64,000 nucleotides of DNA from Pseudoduganella violaceinigra DSM 15887 (GTDB lineage Bacteria > Pseudomonadota > Gammaproteobacteria > Burkholderiales > Burkholderiaceae_D): positions 124,001-188,000 of the forward strand of contig NZ_AUDI01000001.1 in the NCBI RefSeq assembly GCF_000425385.1. The letters are read 5' to 3'. Of the stretch, positions 24,801-33,329 are shown piece after piece. Numbering within the stretch: the first letter of the stretch is position 1; the number at the start of each line of letters is the position of its first letter. Position numbers and translations under genes: made by a program. The notes beneath the pieces were generated by a model. That model made no database searches, had not been told where the DNA came from, and saw only the letters and a program-made list of their open reading frames with translations.

Positions 24801-26815
24801 TCGCCGCGCTCGCCAAACTGGCCGGGCCGCTGACGCGCGACAAGGCCGACACCCTGCTGCTGCTGCTGGCGGCCATCCTGGTGCTGGCGCCCCACTTCGA
24901 CCACCTGCCGCTGTGGACCTCGGCCACCATCTGCCTGACCCTATTCTGGCGCGCCGCCATCACCATGCGCGGCAGCCGCCTGCCCCCTCTATGGCTGTTG
25001 GTGCCAGTCTCGCTGCTGACGATGGGCGGCGTCTACCTGAACTTTCGTACCCTGCTCGGGCGCGAGGCCGGCGTCACCATGCTGGCCCTGCTGCTCACCT
25101 TCAAGCTGTTGGAGATGCATGCGCGGCGCGACCTGTTCGTGGTGACCTTCCTGTCCTTCTTCCTGCTGCTGACCAATTTCTTCTACTCGCAGTCGATCGG
25201 CACCGCGCTGGTGATGGTGGCCACCATCGTCGTGCTGCTGGCGGCGCAGATCACCTTCCAGTTCACCGGCGCCGTGCCGCCGCTGGCGACGCGCCTGAAG
25301 CTGGCCGGCCGGGTGTTCCTGGTGGCCGCGCCGCTGGGCGTGTTCCTGTTCGTCGCCTTCCCCCGCATCCAGGGACCGCTGTGGGGCCTGCCGGGCGATG
25401 CCGGCGGCAAGAGCGGCATGTCCGACACCATGTCGCCCGGCTCCATCACCAGCATGGCCTTGTCGGAGGAAGTGGCGTTCCGCGCCAAGTTCGACGGCCC
25501 GGCGCCGCTGCAGCAGCAGCTGTACTGGCGCGGCCCGGTGCTGAGCAATTATGACGGGCGCACCTGGAGCCGCATCGGCCGGCCGCAGACGCCTGTCGCC
25601 GTCTACCGCCTGGGACGGCAATTGGGCCTGACCGGCCCCGCCCACCGTTACGAGGTGACCCTGGAACCGGGCCGGCGCCAGTTCCTGTTCATGCTGGAGC
25701 TGAGCGAACCGCTGACGGCGCTGGAAGACGCCAGCCCGGCGTACACCGACGAACTGGAACAGCTGGCCCACGCCAACAGCGACAAGCGCATGCGCTACGA
25801 AGCCGTGGCGCATCCCGCCTATGCCGCACAGACCGCCCTGTCCCCGGCGACGCTGGAACGCTGGCTGCAGCTGCCGCAGGGCTTCAACCCGCGCACCCTG
25901 CGCTACGCAGCCGGCATCCAGGCGCTGCGCGCCGAACGCGGCGACGACGCCGCCATCGCCGCCGTGCTGGATAACTTCCGCCAGGGTTTCGAATACACGC
26001 TGGAGCCAGACCGGCTCGGGCGCGATGCGGTCGACGAATTCCTGTTCCAGACGCGCAAGGGCTTCTGCGAACATTTCTCCGGCGCCTTCGTCTACGTCAT
26101 GCGCGCGGCCGGGCTGCCGGCGCGCGTGGTGAACGGCTACCAGGGCGGGGAACTCAATCCGGTCGACGGCTACTACACCGTGCGCCAGTCCGATGCCCAC
26201 GCCTGGAGCGAAGTCTGGCTCGGCCCGCAACGGGGCTGGGTGCGCGTCGACCCGACCGCCGCCGTGGCGCCGGAACGCATCCGCACCAGCCTGGCGCAGG
26301 CCTTGCCGCAAGATGCGCCTTTCGGATTGCAAGGCTTGGTCGAGCTGTCGCGCGACCAGGCATCCTGGCTGGCGCAACTGCGTTTCAACTTAAGCGCAGT
26401 AAATAATGCTTGGAATCAATGGATCCTCGACTACAATCCAAACAGGCAGGAAAATTTCCTCAGGGAACTAGTTGCCGCTCTGGGGGACTGGCGCCTGCTG
26501 GCCGGACTGGCCTTGTTCGCCGGCCTGATCATGCTGGCGAAATACCGGCGGGCCTGGCGCAGGCGCGACCCCGTTGATGCGGCCTATCTCGCCTTCTGCC
26601 GCCTGCTGGCGCGCTACGGCATCGCCAGGGCGCCGGACGAAGGTCCGCTCAGCCTGGCGCTGCGCGTGCGGCAACTGAAGCTGCCGCGCGAGAAACTGGC
26701 GGCCATGACGGCATTCCTGGAGCTGTACGGCGCCCTTAAATATGGTGCGCCGCCGGCACAAAACGAGGCGCAGCCACTGACACGGCTGCATAGATTACTG
26801 AAGCAATCCCGATGA
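24797..26815 (+). CDS. TgpA-type membrane transglutaminase-like protein (DUF3488)
   Basis: A 672-residue protein starting at ATG 24797 (MIAALAKLAGPLTRDKADTL). About six membrane helices occupy residues 1-200, followed by a large periplasmic domain with the transglutaminase-like core: KGFCEHFSGAFVYVMRAAGL (catalytic Cys, ~417), VNGYQGGELNPVDGYYTV, and SDAHAWSEVWLGPQRGWVRV (catalytic His, ~463, and Asp in VRVDPTAAV). One more helix near residue 570 (LLAGLALFAGLIMLAKY) precedes a cytoplasmic tail. It completes the moxR-DUF58-tgpA operon and overlaps mltB by 4 bases. Confidence 0.92.
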   Translation: MIAALAKLAGPLTRDKADTLLLLLAAILVLAPHFDHLPLWTSATICLTLFWRAAITMRGSRLPPLWLLVPVSLLTMGGVYLNFRTLLGREAGVTMLALLLTFKLLEMHARRDLFVVTFLSFFLLLTNFFYSQSIGTALVMVATIVVLLAAQITFQFTGAVPPLATRLKLAGRVFLVAAPLGVFLFVAFPRIQGPLWGLPGDAGGKSGMSDTMSPGSITSMALSEEVAFRAKFDGPAPLQQQLYWRGPVLSNYDGRTWSRIGRPQTPVAVYRLGRQLGLTGPAHRYEVTLEPGRRQFLFMLELSEPLTALEDASPAYTDELEQLAHANSDKRMRYEAVAHPAYAAQTALSPATLERWLQLPQGFNPRTLRYAAGIQALRAERGDDAAIAAVLDNFRQGFEYTLEPDRLGRDAVDEFLFQTRKGFCEHFSGAFVYVMRAAGLPARVVNGYQGGELNPVDGYYTVRQSDAHAWSEVWLGPQRGWVRVDPTAAVAPERIRTSLAQALPQDAPFGLQGLVELSRDQASWLAQLRFNLSAVNNAWNQWILDYNPNRQENFLRELVAALGDWRLLAGLALFAGLIMLAKYRRAWRRRDPVDAAYLAFCRLLARYGIARAPDEGPLSLALRVRQLKLPREKLAAMTAFLELYGALKYGAPPAQNEAQPLTRLHRLLKQSR

Positions 26816-27918
26816 CATTTTTAAAGCAATTCCCCACTACCCTGCTGGCCATGGCCTGCCTCGGCCTGGCTGCGGCCCCGGCCGCCAACGCGGCCGCGCA
26901 CGCGCCGGCCAAGAGCGCCAAGGCGCCGAAAAAGCCCGCCATCGATTACAGCGGCGAGTTCGTCAACTTCGGCCAATGGAAGGACGTCCAGCAATTCATG
27001 GGCGACCTGGAACAGAAGCATGGCATCCCGCTCGCCGAGTCGGAAAAGCTGTTCCTCGAACTGCGCTATATCGATGCCGCGGTCCAGCTGGTCAAGCCGG
27101 CGCCGCCAGGCAAGCCGAAAAACTGGCAAGCCTACAGTGCCCGTTTCATCGAACCGAAACGCATCCGCGCCGGCATCGATTTCTGGAACGCCAACCGCGA
27201 TGCCCTGGCGCGCGCCGAAGCCCTGTATGGCGTGCCGGCCGAGATCATCGTCGGCATCATCGGCGTGGAAACCCTGTATGGCCGCGACATGGGCAAGTTC
27301 CGCGTGCTCGACGTGCTGGCCACCCTGGCCTTCTCCTACCCGCCGACGCCGAACCGCGAAGTGCGTATGGCCTTCTTCCGCAGTGAGCTGGAAGCGGCCA
27401 TTGTCTCGTCGCGCCAGGCCGGGCTCGATCCGCTGGCGCTGACCGGATCGTATGCCGGCGCGGTCGGCCTGCCGCAATTCATGCCGGGCAATATCTACAC
27501 GCTGGGCGTGGACTTCGACAACGACGGCAAGGTGGATTTGCGCAATTCGCCGTCCGACGCGATCGGCAGCGTCGCCAACTTCCTGGTGGCGCACGGCTGG
27601 AAACGTGACGATCCGGCGCCGCTGGCCTACCCGGCCACCATGTCGCCCGAACGTGCCTGGGAAAAATACCTGAACGGCGGCCTGGATCCCAAGTATCGCG
27701 GCGAAGAGCTGCTGGCGGCCGGCGTGCACCCGGCCACGGATTTGCCGCCGGGAATGTACGGCCTGGTGGATTTGCAGAACGGCTCGGAAGCGACCGAATA
27801 CTGGGTCGGCAGCAACAATTTCTTTTCGATCACTAAATACAACAGGAGTTATTTCTATGCCATGTCGGTGGTCGAACTGGGGAAAGCCATCAAGCTTTCA
27901 ATGAAAGAAACTATGTAA
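26812..27918 (+). CDS. mltB: Lytic murein transglycosylase B
   Basis: A 368-residue murein hydrolase that cleaves peptidoglycan with 1,6-anhydro ring formation. The signal peptide is TTLLAMACLGLAAAPAANAA; no lipobox is obvious, so a soluble periplasmic form is likely. The catalytic Glu is in VGIIGVETLYGRDMGKFRVL (~residue 150); TGSYAGAVGLPQFMPGNIYT and DFDNDGKVDLRNSPSDAIGS are further MltB signatures. The start overlaps the transglutaminase stop (ATGA), coupling it to that operon. Confidence 0.94.
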   Translation: MTFLKQFPTTLLAMACLGLAAAPAANAAAHAPAKSAKAPKKPAIDYSGEFVNFGQWKDVQQFMGDLEQKHGIPLAESEKLFLELRYIDAAVQLVKPAPPGKPKNWQAYSARFIEPKRIRAGIDFWNANRDALARAEALYGVPAEIIVGIIGVETLYGRDMGKFRVLDVLATLAFSYPPTPNREVRMAFFRSELEAAIVSSRQAGLDPLALTGSYAGAVGLPQFMPGNIYTLGVDFDNDGKVDLRNSPSDAIGSVANFLVAHGWKRDDPAPLAYPATMSPERAWEKYLNGGLDPKYRGEELLAAGVHPATDLPPGMYGLVDLQNGSEATEYWVGSNNFFSITKYNRSYFYAMSVVELGKAIKLSMKETM

Positions 27919-28166
27919 CATCGTGTAACTTGTGTGATAAGCAAGGGTGCAGAATTACCGTAACACAAAAATTCAGGTAGAATTCTCTCAGAATGTTGCG
28001 GTAGGACAACGCGTTTTCGAGAGCAATATACTATTTTTTGTTGCACGCAAGTACTGCTGACCGTACTGTTGTACAATTGTGTATATATTATGAAACTTGT
28101 TAAACAGGAATCCGTTTCAGGATTCAAGGTCGTTAGCAGGACAACTTTAGAGAAGGAACAGAAGAC
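27919..28166. other. AT-rich intergenic region with a probable promoter
   Basis: No gene is seen. The strand downstream of mltB is AT-rich; TTGTACAATTGTGTATATAT at 28071-28090 contains a short palindrome (TTGTACAA) and possible -10 TATATT/TATTAT sequences for the next gene. The purine-rich AGAAGGAACAGAAGAC precedes its start. Confidence 0.35.
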
Positions 28167-28511
28167 ATGACCAACCAAGTCGGTACTGATATGAACAACG
28201 AGTCGGAAGGCGATGATCTGCTGCAGTACAACCCGAACCGCCTGCTCGACACCCTGATCGAAAACCTGCGCCTGAAGAATGACGCGGCGCTGTCGCGCGC
28301 GCTGGAAGTGGCGCCGCCGGTGATCTCCAAGATCCGCCACCACCGCTTGCCGGTTGGCGCATCGCTGCTGATCCGCATGCACGAGGTTTCCGACCTGAGC
28401 ATCCGTGACCTGCGCTACCTGATGGGCGACCGCCGCAACAAGTTCCGCATCAGCGACAAGCAGTTCAAGCCGAAAGAAGGCATCGGCGGCTCGTCCGACA
28501 GCAAGGGCTGA
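28167..28511 (+). CDS. Small Cro/XRE-like helix-turn-helix protein, unknown targets
   Basis: A 114-residue soluble protein. NPNRLLDTLIENLRLKNDAA (~22-41) and LSRALEVAPPVISKIRHHRL (~42-61) look like the paired helices of a lambda-repressor-type DNA-binding domain (a helix, then ALEVAPPVISKIRH as turn and recognition helix). The C-terminal tail is polar (KPKEGIGGSSDSKG). It has its own AT-rich promoter region, and a perfect hairpin follows the stop. I recognise no named family; a regulatory role is inferred from the fold only. Confidence 0.75.
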   Translation: MTNQVGTDMNNESEGDDLLQYNPNRLLDTLIENLRLKNDAALSRALEVAPPVISKIRHHRLPVGASLLIRMHEVSDLSIRDLRYLMGDRRNKFRISDKQFKPKEGIGGSSDSKG

Positions 28512-28527
28512 TCGCGGCCCCTGTTGT

Positions 28528-28551
28528 CACCCTCCCCGCCCGGGGAGGGTG
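28528..28551. terminator. GC-rich hairpin between convergent genes
   Basis: CACCCTCCCC and GGGGAGGGTG form a perfect 10-bp stem with a GCCC loop, between the HTH gene and cysM stops. No T-run, so termination is only probable. Confidence 0.5.
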
Positions 28552-28565
28552 GGCGGTATCGCGCT

Positions 28566-29468
28566 TTATGCCGGGAACACCCCGGTCGAGAGATAGCGGT
28601 CGCCGCGATCGCAGACGATGAACACGATCGTCGCGTTTTCCACTTGCTGCGAAATGCGCAGCGCAATTTCACAGGCCCCCGCGGCCGAAATCCCGCAGAA
28701 GATGCCTTCCTCGGCAGCGAGGCGGCGCGCCATGCGCTCGGCCGCGGCCTGCGACACGTATTCCACCTGGTCGACACGCGCCTTGTCGTAAATTTTCGGC
28801 AAGTAGGCTTCCGGCCATTTGCGGATGCCCGGGATCGACGAACCCTCTTCCGGCTGGGCGCCGATGATGCGGATATGCTCGTTCTGCTCCTTCAGGAATT
28901 GCGACACGCCCATGATGGTGCCGGTGGTGCCCATGGCGGAAACGAAATGGGTGACGCGGCCTTCCGTATCGCGCCAGATTTCCGGGCCCGTGCCCTCGTA
29001 ATGGGCGCGCGGATTGTCGCCGTTGGCGAACTGGTCGAGGATCAGGCCCTTGCCGTCCTTTTGCATCTGCTCGGCCAGGTCGCGGGCGTATTCCATGCCG
29101 CCGGTTTTCGGCGTCAGGATGATGTTGGCGCCGTAGGCGGCCATGCTCTGGCGCCGCTCTTCGCTCAGGTTTTCCGGCATCAGCAGCACCATCTTGTAGC
29201 CGCGGATCGCCGCCGCCATGGCCAGCGCGATGCCGGTGTTGCCGCTGGTGGCCTCGATCAGGGTGTCGCCCGGTTTGATCTGGCCGCGCTCCTCGGCCCG
29301 GCGCAGCATCGACATGGCGGCGCGGTCCTTGACCGAACCGGCCGGATTGTCGCCTTCCAGCTTGCCCAGGATGATATTGCCGCGCGCGGCCGCTTCGGCG
29401 CCGGGGATGCGCACCAGCTGCACCAGCGGCGTATTACCGATGGTATCGGCGATTGTCTTGTATCCCAT
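28566..29468 (-). CDS. cysM: Cysteine synthase B
   Basis: A 300-residue PLP enzyme (O-acetylserine sulfhydrylase, form B). The start chosen is ATG 29468 (MGYKTIADTIGNTPLVQLVR), with AGGAAAC upstream; the in-frame codon at 29495 is less likely. PLP lysine is in NPAGSVKDRAAMSML (~45); TSGNTGIALAMAAAIRGYKM and GTTGTIMGVSQFLKE bind phosphate and substrate; PEEGSSIPGIRKWPE is closer to CysM than to CysK. It makes cysteine (or sulfocysteine) from O-acetylserine in the cytosol. The GNAT gene ends 24 bases upstream. Confidence 0.93.
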   Translation of the reverse strand: MGYKTIADTIGNTPLVQLVRIPGAEAAARGNIILGKLEGDNPAGSVKDRAAMSMLRRAEERGQIKPGDTLIEATSGNTGIALAMAAAIRGYKMVLLMPENLSEERRQSMAAYGANIILTPKTGGMEYARDLAEQMQKDGKGLILDQFANGDNPRAHYEGTGPEIWRDTEGRVTHFVSAMGTTGTIMGVSQFLKEQNEHIRIIGAQPEEGSSIPGIRKWPEAYLPKIYDKARVDQVEYVSQAAAERMARRLAAEEGIFCGISAAGACEIALRISQQVENATIVFIVCDRGDRYLSTGVFPA

Positions 29469-29491
29469 GTTTCCTGCTTCGGTTGGTTCTG

Positions 29492-30052
29492 TCAAACGTC
29501 CATTCTATCCGCTCCGGCGGCCAGCTGCAGCGACATGAAGACATAGCCCAGCCGCTCGCCGTCGATCCGGAACAGGTCGGGAATCATCCCGGTCTGCACG
29601 AAGCCGCATTTGTGGTAAAGGCTGCGCGCCGGCGCATTGCCTTCCAGGACTTCCAGGTCCAGCCATTCGAGGCCCTGTTCGCGCGCCCAGGCCGATGCCG
29701 TGCCGACCAAGGCGCTCCCCAGGCCGCCGCGCCGCGCATCGCGGTGTACGCCCATGCCCAGCAGGCAGCGGTGGCGCGAAGCCGGGTCCGGGCGCGAACG
29801 CAGGTCGATATGGCCGATGATCTGTTCGCCCGTCAGCGCCACCCAGACGCGGCGCCAGCCCTGCTGGCCAAAGCCGGCGTGCAGGCCGGTGCTGAAGCCG
29901 TTCACCTTCTCGGGCGGGAAGCCGGCGCTGCTGCGCGACATCGGCTGGAACAAGGGGGTGCCGCCGCGCCCGTTGTCGCGCAGGTGGTCGTTCAGATAAT
30001 CGAAGAAGGCGGCCAGTTCTTCAGCGCGCAGCGGCCGGATGGTAAAGGTCAT
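29492..30052 (-). CDS. GNAT-family N-acetyltransferase
   Basis: A 186-residue single-domain acyltransferase. The acetyl-CoA binding region is MGVHRDARRGGLGSALVGTA (RxxGxG/A-type, ~115-130); IGHIDLRSRPD and LEVLEGNAPARSLYHKCGFV are the usual flanking strands and helix, ending YVFMSLQLA. The substrate cannot be read from the sequence. It lies just upstream of cysM on the same strand and is divergent from the cNMP-domain flavoprotein gene. Confidence 0.88.
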   Translation of the reverse strand: MTFTIRPLRAEELAAFFDYLNDHLRDNGRGGTPLFQPMSRSSAGFPPEKVNGFSTGLHAGFGQQGWRRVWVALTGEQIIGHIDLRSRPDPASRHRCLLGMGVHRDARRGGLGSALVGTASAWAREQGLEWLDLEVLEGNAPARSLYHKCGFVQTGMIPDLFRIDGERLGYVFMSLQLAAGADRMDV

Positions 30053-30116
30053 GACAAATGATAGCAGGGGCGAGCAATTGCATTAAACTACACGGCATTA
30101 CAGGAGACAACACACC

Positions 30117-31829
30117 ATGAGCGAGACCCAGATCATCTCCAAGCATTCGCTGGAGAGCCGCAGGCACCAATTCAATCCGGTGCTGACCGAGCAGGAAATC
30201 AAGCGCCTGCACCGTTTCGGCACCGTGCGCCAGTATGCGCGCGGCGTGCGCATCCTGGAAGCGGGCCACACCTGCTTCGGCATGCTCGTTACGCTAAAAG
30301 GCACGGTGACCATCTGCAAATACGATGGCCTTGGCAATTCCGAACTGCTGGCCGAGCACGGGCCCGGCGAGTTCACCGCCGAGGTATCGCAGCTGTCGGG
30401 CCGCCCATCCCTGGTCAACGCCAGCGCCAAGGACGATGTCGAAGTACTGGAAGTCTCGCCGGAAAACCTGCGCGCGCTGGTGATCGCCGAGGCGGAACTG
30501 GGCGAGCGCATCGTGCGCGCCCTGATCCTGCGCCGCGTCGGCCTGCTGGAATCCGAAGGCGGCGGCCTGGTGCTGGTATCCCCGCCCGGCAACGCGGCCT
30601 TGTTCCACCTGCGCTCTTTCCTGAGCAGCAACGGCTACCCTTACAGCATCCTCGATCCGAAACAAGACGAACAGGCGCGCGCACTGTGCGAATACTATGC
30701 GCCCGGGCCCGAGGACTGGCCGTTGGTGGTGTGTCCGGACGGCGTGGTGAAGAAGAACCCGAGCAACGCCGAAGTGGGCTACTGCATCGGCCTGCTGCCC
30801 GACATCGACACGGAAAAGCTGTGGGATGTGGTGGTGGTCGGCGCCGGGCCGGCCGGCCTGGCGACGTCGGTGTACGCCGGCTCGGAAGGCTTGTCCGTGT
30901 TGGCACTGGAACAGCGCGCCTTCGGCGGCCAGGCCGCGGCCAGCGCCAGGATCGAAAACTACCTTGGCTTCCCGACCGGCATCTCGGGCGGCGCGCTGGC
31001 GGGGCGCGCCTTCGTGCAGGCGCAGAAGTTCGGCGTTGAAGTGGCGATTCCCGCCCCGGCCACGCGCCTGCTGTGCGACAGCTGGCCGCTGCGCGTGGAA
31101 ATCGCCGGCGGCCAGGTGGTGCGCGCCAAGACCGTGGTGCTGGCCAGCGGCGCGCGCTACAAGCGCCCGGCCCTCGACAACATCAGCGAATTCGAAGGCC
31201 GCGGCATCTATTTCTGGGCGTCGCCGATCGAGGCCAAGCTGTGCAAGTCGGAAGAGGTGGTGCTGGTCGGCGGCGGCAACTCGGCCGGCCAGGCGGCGGT
31301 GTTCCTGTCGGCGCATGCATCCAAAGTGCATATGGTGATCCGCGGCGACGGCCTGAAGGCGACCATGTCGACCTACCTGATCGAGCGCATCAAGGCGACG
31401 CCGAATATCGAACTGCACACCCACACCGAGATCGTGGCGCTGGAAGGCAATGACGACGGCCTGTCCAAGGTCACCTTCCGCTGCAAGGATACCGGCGCCA
31501 TCGACAGCTGCGACGTCTGCCGCCTATTCCTGTTCATCGGCGCCGACCCGAACACGGCTTGGCTGGCCGACTGCGGCGTGGAAGTCGACGCGCAAGGCTT
31601 CATCCGCACCGGTTTCGACGCCGTCAAGGACCAGTGCCGCGCCAAAATGACGCTGGCCGACGCGCCCCAGCGCGCGCCGCTGGAAACCAGCGTGCCGGGC
31701 GTCTTCGCCATCGGCGATGTGCGTTCCGGCTCGACCAAGCGCGTGGCGGCGGGCGTCGGCGAAGGCGCGGCGGTGGTATCGCAGATCCACGCCTTCCTGG
31801 CCAACCTGCCGGCGGAACAAATCAGCTAA
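30117..31829 (+). CDS. Cyclic-nucleotide-domain / thioredoxin-reductase-like flavoprotein without CxxC
   Basis: A 570-residue fusion. Residues ~20-150 are a cNMP-binding-type beta-barrel (YARGVRILEAGHTCFGMLVT, GPGEFTAEVSQLSGRPSLVN); ~160-235 resemble a thioredoxin-like fold without cysteines (FLSSNGYPYSILDPKQDEQA); ~236-560 are a thioredoxin-reductase-type flavoprotein with FAD site VVVVGAGPAGLATSVYAGSE, AFGGQAAASARIENYLGFP, and NADPH site EEVVLVGGGNSAGQAAVFLS. The redox CxxC that real TrxR carries between the two NADPH-domain segments is replaced by YFWASPIEAKLC, so it cannot reduce thioredoxin in the usual way. The C-terminal FAD motif VPGVFAIGDVRSGSTKRVA is intact. Confidence 0.9.
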   Translation: MSETQIISKHSLESRRHQFNPVLTEQEIKRLHRFGTVRQYARGVRILEAGHTCFGMLVTLKGTVTICKYDGLGNSELLAEHGPGEFTAEVSQLSGRPSLVNASAKDDVEVLEVSPENLRALVIAEAELGERIVRALILRRVGLLESEGGGLVLVSPPGNAALFHLRSFLSSNGYPYSILDPKQDEQARALCEYYAPGPEDWPLVVCPDGVVKKNPSNAEVGYCIGLLPDIDTEKLWDVVVVGAGPAGLATSVYAGSEGLSVLALEQRAFGGQAAASARIENYLGFPTGISGGALAGRAFVQAQKFGVEVAIPAPATRLLCDSWPLRVEIAGGQVVRAKTVVLASGARYKRPALDNISEFEGRGIYFWASPIEAKLCKSEEVVLVGGGNSAGQAAVFLSAHASKVHMVIRGDGLKATMSTYLIERIKATPNIELHTHTEIVALEGNDDGLSKVTFRCKDTGAIDSCDVCRLFLFIGADPNTAWLADCGVEVDAQGFIRTGFDAVKDQCRAKMTLADAPQRAPLETSVPGVFAIGDVRSGSTKRVAAGVGEGAAVVSQIHAFLANLPAEQIS

Positions 31830-33193
31830 CGCAGCGGCGCCGGGTAGGTGCCAGGGCTGACGTTGCCGTCCTTGTCGACCGCCTGGATGCCGAAGCAGAC
31901 GTTGTCCTTGGACAGGCTGATTTTGGCGTCCGTCACATTGCCGACGAACAGGCTGCCCTGCCAGTCCGCGGCGCTGGTCTCCCGCCACACAATCCGGTAG
32001 CCGGCGATATCCGGCTCCCTGTTGGGCTGCCAGAGAACGCTGGAGCCGTTTTCCAGCTCCGCGGTGCGCAGCTGCACCCTGCTAGGCGCGGCCGGCGCAT
32101 TAGCCAAGGTCGCCAGCGCGGCCGCATTCACGCGCGCCACCTGGGCGATGTAGTCGTAGTCGTTAAATTCGGGCAGGTCGCCGTACACCTTGCCGCCTTC
32201 GCTGCGCAGGTTCTGATGCTGGTGGCTGAAGTCCTCCGCCGCTTCGGTAAAGCGCAGGGCCGCATAGCCATTCTCCAGGAAGGGCAGATGGTCGCCGCCG
32301 CGCAAATAGCGGTCGCGGCGCTGCACCACATTCACCTGGAAGCCGGGCACATAGCGCTCGCCCTGCTCCTTCACATGGCGCGCCAGCTGGCGCGACAAGG
32401 AGTCGTTTTCACCGCCGGTGGAAAGCAATAGGCGCGTGCTCTCGCTGGTTTCCTTCTCCAGCGGCAGGCCCTCGGCAAACAAGCGCACCATCCGGTTATT
32501 GAGGTTGCCATTCTCGTCGCGCGCGCTGCCGATGATGTCATTGGTGAACATGCCGGCGATATTCAGGCCCTGCTGCTTCGCCTGTACGGCGTAGTGGCGC
32601 GCGCCCAGCAGGCCCTGCTCTTCTCCGGCGACCGCCATGAAGACCAGGGTGGCGTCGAATTTGTACCTGGCCATGACGCAGGCCATTTCCATGACCGCCG
32701 CAACGCCGGAAGCGTCGTCATCGGCGCCCGGCGCGGCGCCGCTGGCATCCATCACATCGCTATTGCGCGAGTCATAGTGTCCACTCACCACGTAGAGCCG
32801 CTCCCTGGATTCGGCTTGCGCGCCGGGAAGCATGGCGACCACGTTCACAATTTCGGTCGGGTGGCTGATGCGGGCCGAGACGGGCGCGATATGGCTATCG
32901 AAACTCAAATGCAGCTTGCCGCTGCCGCAGCGCTCAAGTTCCGACTTGATCCAGCGCCGCGCAGCGCCGATGCCGATGGTGTCGGATTCCGTCTCCGACA
33001 TGCTGTGGCGCGTCCTGAATCCGACCAGCTTGCGCACCGCGGCTTCGATGCGTTGCGGCGAGATGTCGGCGACGATCTTTTCAACTTGCGGCTGGCGGCG
33101 TTCCACATCCGGCGCTGCGGCGCGTGCGATGCCGGAGGCGGCAGCCAGCGCCAGCCCGGCGGCCAGCATGCGAGCATACTTATTGTCAGCCAT
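31826..33193 (-). CDS. M28-family zinc peptidase
   Basis: A 455-residue exported peptidase. The start is ATG 33193 (MADNKYARMLAAGLALAAAS), giving a signal peptide ending IARA; the longer open frame has no start support. M28 metal ligands are visible: VVSGHYDSRNSD (His, Asp), APGADDDASGVAAVMEMACV (bridging Asp), VAGEEQGLLGARH (Glu pair), FTNDIIGSARD (Asp), and GGDHLPFLENGY (His). The last ~90 residues form a fibronectin-III-like module (APSRVQLRTAELENGSSVLW) before the stop. Likely periplasmic or secreted aminopeptidase. Its 3' end overlaps the convergent flavoprotein gene by 4 bases. Confidence 0.9.
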   Translation of the reverse strand: MADNKYARMLAAGLALAAASGIARAAAPDVERRQPQVEKIVADISPQRIEAAVRKLVGFRTRHSMSETESDTIGIGAARRWIKSELERCGSGKLHLSFDSHIAPVSARISHPTEIVNVVAMLPGAQAESRERLYVVSGHYDSRNSDVMDASGAAPGADDDASGVAAVMEMACVMARYKFDATLVFMAVAGEEQGLLGARHYAVQAKQQGLNIAGMFTNDIIGSARDENGNLNNRMVRLFAEGLPLEKETSESTRLLLSTGGENDSLSRQLARHVKEQGERYVPGFQVNVVQRRDRYLRGGDHLPFLENGYAALRFTEAAEDFSHQHQNLRSEGGKVYGDLPEFNDYDYIAQVARVNAAALATLANAPAAPSRVQLRTAELENGSSVLWQPNREPDIAGYRIVWRETSAADWQGSLFVGNVTDAKISLSKDNVCFGIQAVDKDGNVSPGTYPAPLR

Positions 33194-33329
33194 GAGGGAG
33201 TGTCCCCATTGATGTTGGAGCGGCCGCTCGATCTTAATCCCGGCCGACCTGCTTGGCAAACCGCCTGAATTGGATTGGCACATCAGGCCCCGGAATGCGA
33301 TACTTGAGTTTTTTGCAACAGGATATAAC

